This document shows positions 59,274-64,000 of a stretch of 64,000 nt of DNA, piece after piece (position 1 is the stretch's first letter; the number at the start of each line of letters is the position of its first letter). The position numbers were made by a program, and so were the translations under genes. This stretch comes from Gammaproteobacteria bacterium MFB021 (lineage in GTDB: Bacteria > Pseudomonadota > Gammaproteobacteria > Pseudomonadales > Halomonadaceae). A model generated the notes under the pieces. It ran no database searches. It saw only the letters and a list, made by a program, of their open reading frames with translations, and had not been told where the DNA came from. Location of the stretch: positions 24,208-88,207 of the forward strand of contig JNVT01000061.1 in assembly GCA_000737985.1 (NCBI GenBank), written 5' to 3'.

Positions 59274-60080
59274 ATGACGGTCAGAACCCTGACCTGCCAG
59301 GTGGAATCGGTCGAGGATCTGACTCCCGACGTGTTCCGGGTGATGCTCGAGGGGCGGGCCGAGGCGATCGCCCACGCCCCCGGCCAGTATCTGGAGCTGG
59401 CGGTGGACGAGGACACCTGGGTACCGTTCTCGATCGCCTGTGCCGAGAACGGCGAAGGGCGCCTGGAACTGCATATCCAGCACTGGCCCGAGCGCACTCA
59501 CTCCTCGCGCCTGCGCGAGATGCTGACCCACCGTGCACGGCTCTCGGTGCGCCTGCCCCACGGCGAGTGCACGCTGCCGGCAGAGGGCAGCGCGCCGCTG
59601 CTGCTGATCGGCGCCGGCACCGGCTTCGCCCAGTTGAAGGCGATCGCCGAGGCCGCGCTGGCGGAGAATCCCGCGCGCGAACTGGCGCTATGGTGGGCGG
59701 TGCGCGAGCGTCGTGACCTCTACGCCGAGAGCCTCGCCCGTCGCTGGGCCAGCGAGCATCCCAACGTCAGTTTCCACGCCGTGGTGGAGAACCTCGATGA
59801 TCAGATCGAGGCGCTTCCGGGAGTGATCTGGCACGCCGGGCGCATCGATGCGGTGCTGGCCGCCGAGATCCAGACGCTCGACGGCGTCGAGATCTATCTG
59901 GCCGGCTCCCCCGGCATGGTGTACGCCTGCGTCGACACCCTGGCGCCGCTGGGGCTGGTGGCCGAGCAGGTCCACTCCGATGTCTTCAGCTACGCCCCCC
60001 GCGTGCCTTTCCTGCCGCTGCCGGAAGCCGACCCCGAGACGGCGCCGCTCAGCCCCGGCGAGGAGAACGAGCGCTCGTGA
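59274..60080 (+). CDS. fre: NAD(P)H-flavin reductase / ferredoxin-reductase family protein (Fre-like)
   Basis: A 268-residue flavin reductase that passes electrons from NAD(P)H to free flavin. The flavin-binding barrel includes GQYLELAVDEDTWVPFSIACAE; in E. coli Fre the motif is RPFS, whereas here Arg is replaced by Val. The nucleotide-binding half starts LLLIGAGTGFAQLKAI and has WWAVRERRDLY and YLAGSPGMVYA. A C-terminal extension of about 25 acidic residues is longer than in Fre (233 residues). The start at 59274 follows GAGAGG; ubiD is 129 bp upstream, and the start of the next gene overlaps its stop (GTGA). Symbol is by synteny and family. Confidence 0.82.
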   Translation: MTVRTLTCQVESVEDLTPDVFRVMLEGRAEAIAHAPGQYLELAVDEDTWVPFSIACAENGEGRLELHIQHWPERTHSSRLREMLTHRARLSVRLPHGECTLPAEGSAPLLLIGAGTGFAQLKAIAEAALAENPARELALWWAVRERRDLYAESLARRWASEHPNVSFHAVVENLDDQIEALPGVIWHAGRIDAVLAAEIQTLDGVEIYLAGSPGMVYACVDTLAPLGLVAEQVHSDVFSYAPRVPFLPLPEADPETAPLSPGEENERS

Positions 60081-60763
60081 GCCAGTCGCCGATCCTGATC
60101 ACCGGCGGCGCCCAGCGTCTGGGCCTGCACTGCGCCGAGCGCCTGCTGGACGACGGCCATCCGGTGATCGTCACCTACCGTCGCGAACGCGAGGCGGTGG
60201 CCGCGCTGCGTGCCCGCGGGGCGCTCACCCTGCAGGCGGATTTCGCCACCCGTGGCGGTATCGAGGCGTTCATCGTCCGGCTCAAGGCCCAGACGCGCAG
60301 CCTGCGCGCGGTGGTGCACAACGCCAGCGAGTGGCTGGCGGACCCCGACCCCGAGGCTGCGGGGGAGACCTTCGAACGACTGTTCCAGGTCCACATGCAG
60401 GCGCCGTACCTGATCAATCTGGCGGCGCGCGAGCTGCTCGAGGCGTGTCAGGAGCCGCAGCGCGACATCGTCCATATCACCGACAGCGTGGTGCGTCGTG
60501 GCGCCGCCGAGCAGGCCGCCTACGCCGCCAGCAAGGCCGGGCTGGAGAGTCTGACGCTCTCCTTCGCCGCGCGCTTCGCCCCGCATATCCAGGTCAACGC
60601 CATCGCTCCGGGGCTGGTGATGCTCGGCGAGGCCACCCACACCAACCGGCGGGTGCCGGGCCCCGGGGTGGTCTACCAGACCCTGCGCTATCTGCTCGAC
60701 AACGACTATGTCACCGGCACCGTGATCGCCGTGGATGGCGGGGAGTCACTGGGCGCGGGCTGA
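60077..60763 (+). CDS. folM: Short-chain dehydrogenase, FolM-like dihydromonapterin reductase
   Basis: A 228-residue NADPH-dependent SDR. The cofactor site is ILITGGAQRLGLHCAERLL (TGGxxRLG, typical of pteridine reductases). The catalytic part has HITDSVVRRGAAEQAAYAASKAGLESL (Ser, Tyr, Lys). VNAIAPGLVM follows. The pattern of Ser-Asp-Ser and the N-terminal TGGAQR match FolM, which makes tetrahydromonapterin or reduces dihydrofolate. GTG start overlapping the upstream stop, so it is coupled to the Fre-like gene. A pteridine link to flavin reduction is possible but unproven. Confidence 0.75.
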   Translation: MSQSPILITGGAQRLGLHCAERLLDDGHPVIVTYRREREAVAALRARGALTLQADFATRGGIEAFIVRLKAQTRSLRAVVHNASEWLADPDPEAAGETFERLFQVHMQAPYLINLAARELLEACQEPQRDIVHITDSVVRRGAAEQAAYAASKAGLESLTLSFAARFAPHIQVNAIAPGLVMLGEATHTNRRVPGPGVVYQTLRYLLDNDYVTGTVIAVDGGESLGAG

Positions 60764-60778
60764 CTCCGGCAGCGTCCA

Positions 60779-60803
60779 GGGTTTTTACGGAACGTACAAA
60801 GCC
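60779..60803. repeat. Minimal palindromic remnant between folM-like and anti-sigma genes
   Basis: GGGTTTTTACG, GAA, CGTACAAAGCC: an imperfect inverted repeat. On the minus strand it reads GGCTTTGTACG, the tip of copy 2 (GGCTCTGTACG), and the other half is the opposite tip with nothing between. It starts on the TAG of the anti-sigma gene. Could be an excision remnant, or act as a small bidirectional terminator. Confidence 0.4.
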
Positions 60804-61510
60804 TAGAGCGAGAACGGCTCGCTGCGCATTGGCACCAGCTTCCCGTGATCGAGCATGGTCCCGCTGGGCTTGCCCGCCGGGGCGCCGCTGCGCGGCTCCA
60901 GGCTGACCGCGAGGTCGGCGCTGCGCAACTGGGCGCGCATCGGCTCGGGCAGGCGCATGCTTTTCTGCCCGCTGCTCGGCAGCATGCCCAGCGAGACCGG
61001 CTTGCCGTTGTCCATCATCCACAGCTCGCAGGCCATGCCCGCCGGCATCGGGCCCGGGGCCAGGGTCTGGATGCGCATCTCGCCGCTGTCGGAGGCGCTG
61101 ACCAGCCATCCCGGGCGGCCACCCTCGGCGTTGGCGACGAACACGTAGTCGCCATCCATCATCGGCGGCGCGGGGGCGGCGATCAGCAGTGCCGCCAATG
61201 CCAGTGCGGCCAGGGTGGAGAGGGCGCTGATCCCCTGCCACAGCCCCAGCCGCCGCCACCAGCGGCGTTCCAGCCCGGCCCGGGCGGCGATCTGCGGCCA
61301 CAGCGCGGCGGGTGGCTCGACCGGTGTCAGCCGGGCGTTGAACGACTGCAGCCGCTCGCGCCAGGCCTCGACACTCTGCTGCAGCTCGGGGCTGACCGCG
61401 AGCAGCGCCTCGAACTCGGCCTGCTGGCGTCGGGTCAGGGTCCCCAGTACGTACTCGCCGGCGGCCAGCTCGCGGGCTTCGGGATCGCTCAAGCGAAGCG
61501 TGTCATGCAT
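60803..61510 (-). CDS. Anti-sigma factor (RskA/anti-sigma-K type)
   Basis: A 235-residue single-span membrane protein. The N-terminal cytosolic part (about 1-85) has the anti-sigma signature LAAGEYVLGTLTRRQQAEFEALL. One membrane helix is at about residues 92-112. The periplasmic domain is the RskA C-terminal fold, including PGWLVSASDSGEMRIQTLAPG and YELW-like ACELWMMDNGKPVSLG. It overlaps the sigma-factor gene by 22 bp, which supports the pairing. No zinc-binding HxxxCxxC motif is visible. The sensed signal is unknown; regulated proteolysis is usual for this class. Confidence 0.85.
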   Translation of the reverse strand: MHDTLRLSDPEARELAAGEYVLGTLTRRQQAEFEALLAVSPELQQSVEAWRERLQSFNARLTPVEPPAALWPQIAARAGLERRWWRRLGLWQGISALSTLAALALAALLIAAPAPPMMDGDYVFVANAEGGRPGWLVSASDSGEMRIQTLAPGPMPAGMACELWMMDNGKPVSLGMLPSSGQKSMRLPEPMRAQLRSADLAVSLEPRSGAPAGKPSGTMLDHGKLVPMRSEPFSL

Positions 61511-62043
61511 GCCTTCAACCTCTCCAGCCCGCGGCGGACCCAGCTCTTGACCGTGCCCAGCGGTGCCGTCAGCTGCTGGGCGAGCTCGTGATGTGTCATA
61601 CCTTCGAAATAGGCCAGCTCCAGCGCCTGGCGCTGCTGCGGCGTGAGCTCGTCGAGGCAGGCGTTCAAGGAGTCTGCCTGGCCCGCCATGTCGCTGGCGT
61701 GCTCGATGTCATCCTCGCTGGGCAGCGCCTCGATCAGGGCCTCGCTGTCCGGCGCGCTCGGGCGCTGGCGTCGCAGCCAGTCGATGCCGGCGTTGCGTGC
61801 CAGCGTCGACAGCCAGGTCATCGGCTGGGCGCGGCTGGCATCATAACGCCCGGCGGCCTGCCACACGCGCAGATAGACCTGCTGCAGGCAATCCTGCGCG
61901 GCGGCCTCCTGACGCACGATACGCAGCAATTGCGCATAGAGATGCGGGCTGGTGGCGCGATAGAGCTTGGCGAAGGCGCGGTCGTCGCCGCGGGCGCACG
62001 CCGCGAGCTGGCTGGCCAGGGTGTCGGGGGGCGGGTAGGTCAT
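61489..62043 (-). CDS. ECF-family RNA polymerase sigma factor
   Basis: A 184-residue alternative sigma factor of the SigK/RpoE-like ECF group. Region 2 runs FAKLYRATSPHLYAQLLRIV to AGRYDASRAQPMTWLSTLARN-type helices with the DCLQQVYLRVW acidic stretch. Region 4 is LDELTPQQRQALELAYFEG, then MTHHELAQQLTAPLGTVKSWVRRGLERLK. It is translated just upstream of, and overlapping, its anti-sigma gene. ECF pairs of this type often autoregulate; I did not find a clear promoter repeat. Likely regulates an envelope or oxidative stress set (inference). Confidence 0.92.
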   Translation of the reverse strand: MTYPPPDTLASQLAACARGDDRAFAKLYRATSPHLYAQLLRIVRQEAAAQDCLQQVYLRVWQAAGRYDASRAQPMTWLSTLARNAGIDWLRRQRPSAPDSEALIEALPSEDDIEHASDMAGQADSLNACLDELTPQQRQALELAYFEGMTHHELAQQLTAPLGTVKSWVRRGLERLKACMTRFA

Positions 62044-62170
62044 CGTTATCCTTTGATTTTTCTGGCTCGTGCGATCCCTGCCCGGGGTTTACCACAGATT
62101 CACGCGCGGTGTCTCGCGCGCCGCCAGGGACTCTTCGCGGCGCCAGGTGCAACGTGTTCCCACGCGGTGC

Positions 62171-62198
62171 TTGTCAAATGCCGACGAGGCGTTAGGAT
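62171..62198 (+). promoter_or_regulatory. Promoter of the DAHP synthase leader
   Basis: TTGTCA (62171-62176), a 16-bp spacer and TAGGAT (62193-62198). It lies about 28 bp before the leader ORF and points into the attenuator region. Gap 62044-62170, toward the sigma gene, holds no other supported feature. Confidence 0.55.
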
Positions 62199-62225
62199 AG
62201 AGGCACGATCTACGCGAGAGAGCCC

Positions 62226-62357
62226 ATGACCGCCAACCCCGCCATTCACGCTGCCGCTACTGCCGATCTCTTCGGCGGTGCCGTCGCGTATGCGGGCTTT
62301 GGTTTCGGTTATGGCTACTGGTTTAGGACTGGCGTGCCCGTCGGTCGGTCGACATGA
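62226..62357 (+). CDS. Aromatic-rich leader peptide of the DAHP synthase gene
   Basis: A 43-codon ORF with GAGAG five bases before its ATG. The N-terminal half is Ala-rich and the second half carries the run FGFGYGYWF (residues 25-33), that is three Phe, two Tyr and one Trp with Gly between; a further Tyr is at residue 22. The stop is at 62355. Such codon runs are the sensor in ribosome-mediated attenuation. Just downstream GGCGTGCC (62331-62338) can pair with GGCACGCC (62371-62378), a candidate pause hairpin, and a terminator-like hairpin follows at 62403. All this lies before a gene for the first step of aromatic biosynthesis, which fits regulation by Phe, Tyr and Trp. Too small for routine gene callers; translation is not proven. 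Confidence 0.8.
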   Translation: MTANPAIHAAATADLFGGAVAYAGFGFGYGYWFRTGVPVGRST

Positions 62358-62402
62358 CCTGAACCCGCGAGGCACGCCCCACCAGGGCTGCCTTCCGCGT
62401 AT

Positions 62403-62437
62403 CGAGAACCCCCGGAGCAGCCCGCCGGGGGTTCTCG
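62403..62437 (+). terminator. Attenuator hairpin before the DAHP synthase gene
   Basis: CGAGAACCCCCGG and CCGGGGGTTCTCG form a perfect 13-bp stem around AGCAGCCCG, then CGTTTC, a short T-run. GGGCTGC at 62385-62391 can pair with GCAGCCC in the hairpin loop (62417-62423), a possible alternative fold. It ends 28 bp before the synthase start. Confidence 0.7.
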
Positions 62438-62464
62438 CGTTTCAGGCCCCAACCCTGGAATGAG

Positions 62465-63535
62465 ATGATGATGAACGCCGTGACATCTGCCCTGAAGCCC
62501 GCCGCCGAGAGCGCCCCGCGCCGGCGTGAACTGACCCTGCCGAGCGCCGCCGAACTGCGCGCGGCGATCCCCCTGGAGCGCGTGCTCGCCGCGCGTGTCG
62601 AGCGCCAGCGCGACGCCATTCGTGATGTCCTCGCCGGGCGCGACGAGCGCCTGCTGGTGGTGGTCGGCCCGTGCTCGATCCACGACCCCGACGCCGCGCT
62701 GGAGTACGCCGAGCGTCTGGCTGCGCTACAGGCCAGCGTGGCTGATCGCCTGCTGCTGGTGATGCGGGTCTACGTCGAGAAGCCGCGCACCACGGTGGGC
62801 TGGAAGGGGCTGGCCTACGACCCGCACCTGGACGGCAGCGATGACATGGCGGCGGGGCTGGCCAGCGCTCGGCGGCTGATGCGCGACGTCGCCGCGCTGG
62901 GTCTGCCGGTGGCCACCGAGCTGTTGCAGCCGATGGCCGCGGCCTATTTCGACGATCTTCTGAGCTGGGTGGCGATCGGCGCGCGCACCACCGAGTCGCA
63001 GATCCACCGTGAGCTGGCCAGCGGGCTCGACGCGTGCGTCGGCTTCAAGAACGGCACCCAGGGCAATGTCGACGTGGCGGTGGCGGCGATGCAGTCGGCG
63101 GCGCATCCGCATCGCCATTTCGGGGTCACCGCCGAGGGCACGCCGGCGATGATCGAGACCCCGGGCAACCCCTTCACCCATCTGGTGCTGCGCGGGGGGC
63201 AGGACGGACCCAACCACGATGCTGCCAGCATCGCCGCCAGCCGCCGCGCGCTGGAGACCGCCGGGCTGACGCCGCGGCTGATGGTCGACTGCAGCCACGC
63301 CAATTCGCGCAAGGATCACCGCCGCCAGACCGAGGTGCTGCACAGCGTGGTCGACCAGCGCCTGGCCGGTGAGCGCGCGCTGATGGGGGTGATGCTCGAA
63401 AGCCACCTCTTCGAGGGCAAGCAGCCGCTCAACCCGGCCGCACTGCGCTATGGCGTCTCGATCACCGATGCTTGCCTGGGCTGGGAGACGACCGCGCAGC
63501 AGCTTATCCGTGCCGCCGAGCGCCTGCGCGGCTGA
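62465..63535 (+). CDS. 3-deoxy-7-phosphoheptulonate (DAHP) synthase, class I
   Basis: Condenses phosphoenolpyruvate and erythrose 4-phosphate, the first step to Phe, Tyr and Trp. 356 residues, the AroF/G/H type. Visible are VVGPCSIHDPDAALEYAERL (metal Cys), MRVYVEKPRTTVGWKGL, ARTTESQIHRELASGL, GFKNGTQGNVDVAV and MVDCSHANSRKDH (metal His region). Three Met codons start the frame (62465, 62468, 62471); the family start is near the third. It is preceded by a leader peptide and attenuator. Which end product inhibits the enzyme cannot be read, so I leave the symbol (aroF, aroG or aroH) open. Confidence 0.95.
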   Translation: MMMNAVTSALKPAAESAPRRRELTLPSAAELRAAIPLERVLAARVERQRDAIRDVLAGRDERLLVVVGPCSIHDPDAALEYAERLAALQASVADRLLLVMRVYVEKPRTTVGWKGLAYDPHLDGSDDMAAGLASARRLMRDVAALGLPVATELLQPMAAAYFDDLLSWVAIGARTTESQIHRELASGLDACVGFKNGTQGNVDVAVAAMQSAAHPHRHFGVTAEGTPAMIETPGNPFTHLVLRGGQDGPNHDAASIAASRRALETAGLTPRLMVDCSHANSRKDHRRQTEVLHSVVDQRLAGERALMGVMLESHLFEGKQPLNPAALRYGVSITDACLGWETTAQQLIRAAERLRG

Positions 63536-63539
63536 CCCG

Positions 63540-64000
63540 CTACCAGCGGAAGCGCTGCTCGATGCGCTCGCCGCGGGCGTCGGGGTCGAGACGCCGGCGC
63601 CACTCGGCCAGCGGATGGCTATCGGCGATGCGCCCGCGCAGCTCGCCCTGGCGGCTGCCGGGCTCGAGCGTCATGGCGAGCGCCAGAGCCTGACCCTGTT
63701 CCAGATTCAGCCGCAGCTCGGGGGGGCCGCCACGGCATGTGAGCTGCAGCTTGGCGTGACCCAGTTCGACCCGGGTCGGGGCGAGCAAGGTCACGCTGGA
63801 GGCCGTCAGCGCGCCGTGGCTGGCGAGACAGCGGGTGCCGCGCAGGGTGACCTCGATCTGCCCCTCCCAGCGCGCCGCCAGCGCCAGCGGCAGACGCGAG
63901 AGATCGAGCGCGTCGAGATCGCCGCCGCTGAGCGTCCAATGGGTGTCGAGGCCGCGCCAGACGCCGCGGGCATGCCAGGCGCCGCTGCCTTCACCGAGGG
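63540..64000 (-). CDS. Unrecognised protein, C-terminal part (start beyond window)
   Basis: The frame is open from the right edge of the window to a stop at 63540, giving about 153 visible residues; it is convergent with the DAHP synthase gene, with only a few bases between. The visible part has alternating hydrophobic strands: GLDTHWTLSGGDLDALDLSRL, AARWEGQIEVTLRGTRCL and VELGHAKLQLTCRGG. This gives a beta-rich, repetitive look reminiscent of type II secretion protein N or AsmA-like domains. I cannot assign it: no diagnostic motif is visible and the N-terminus, where a membrane anchor would be, is missing. The low-homology short frames starting at 63794 are internal parts of it. Confidence 0.6.
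   Translation of the reverse strand, partial: LGEGSGAWHARGVWRGLDTHWTLSGGDLDALDLSRLPLALAARWEGQIEVTLRGTRCLASHGALTASSVTLLAPTRVELGHAKLQLTCRGGPPELRLNLEQGQALALAMTLEPGSRQGELRGRIADSHPLAEWRRRLDPDARGERIEQRFRW

Overview
The window is about 64 kb of high-GC chromosomal DNA from a gammaproteobacterium. Three things point to the family Halomonadaceae (Halomonas and relatives): the gene order glnD-map / rpsB-tsf-pyrH-frr-uppS-cdsA-dxr-rseP-bamA-skp-lpxD-fabZ-lpxA-lpxB-rnhB-dnaE-accA-tilS, the ppx / trx / rho-ubiD-fre order, and the protein features. This placement is by recognition only and was not tested by a search. I see no rRNA, tRNA, IS element, prophage or CRISPR array. Most of the window is core genome; the accessory parts are roughly 1-4.6 kb and 9.6-18 kb.

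Layout. 1-4.6 kb: end of an alanine dehydrogenase gene, an IclR regulator, a DAO-type FAD oxidoreductase and an NhaC-type Na+/H+ antiporter, probably a small amine or amino-acid catabolic cluster. 4.7-9.3 kb: trpS, a YeeE/YedE (TsuA-like) sulfur-compound importer and the NAD malic enzyme maeA. 9.6-15.6 kb (minus strand): a TM2 zinc-ribbon protein and a five-gene ribose-type ABC sugar importer operon ending in an SMP-30 lactonase. 16.0-18.0 kb: a divergent two-component pair, a soluble GAF histidine kinase and a LuxR-type regulator. 18.0-25.4 kb: acnA, a small CPXCG protein, a 2-Cys peroxiredoxin, trxB, slyX, a membrane-anchored cold-shock protein and a cation-diffusion transporter. 25.6-32.2 kb (minus): map-glnD, then yffB-dapD-dapE and an unrecognised gene. 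32.6-53.7 kb: the translation / isoprenoid / lipid A / replication supercluster. 53.7-60.8 kb: ppx, a thioredoxin-like gene, rho, ubiD, fre-like and folM-like. 60.8-62.0 kb: an ECF sigma factor with its anti-sigma factor. 62.1-63.5 kb: a DAHP synthase gene behind an aromatic leader peptide. A partial unrecognised gene closes the window.

The regulatory DNA between genes is the most interesting part. (i) The DAHP synthase gene is preceded by a 43-codon leader ORF containing a Phe/Tyr/Trp run and then a strong hairpin, which looks like a transcription attenuator for entry into aromatic biosynthesis. (ii) A family of short palindromic elements recurs at 7.2, 16.0, 40.0, 57.5 and 60.8 kb. Four of the five lie on or within about 10 bp of a stop codon, and one complete copy has 19-bp terminal inverted repeats. 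(iii) The acnA terminator is embedded in the last codons of the convergent response-regulator gene. (iv) There is an OxyR-like half-operator before the peroxiredoxin gene, and there are palindromic candidate operators before iclR, acnA, the YeeE gene and the ABC operon. (v) Several short tandem repeats of 14, 15, 17 and 24 bp lie in leaders or intergenic gaps.
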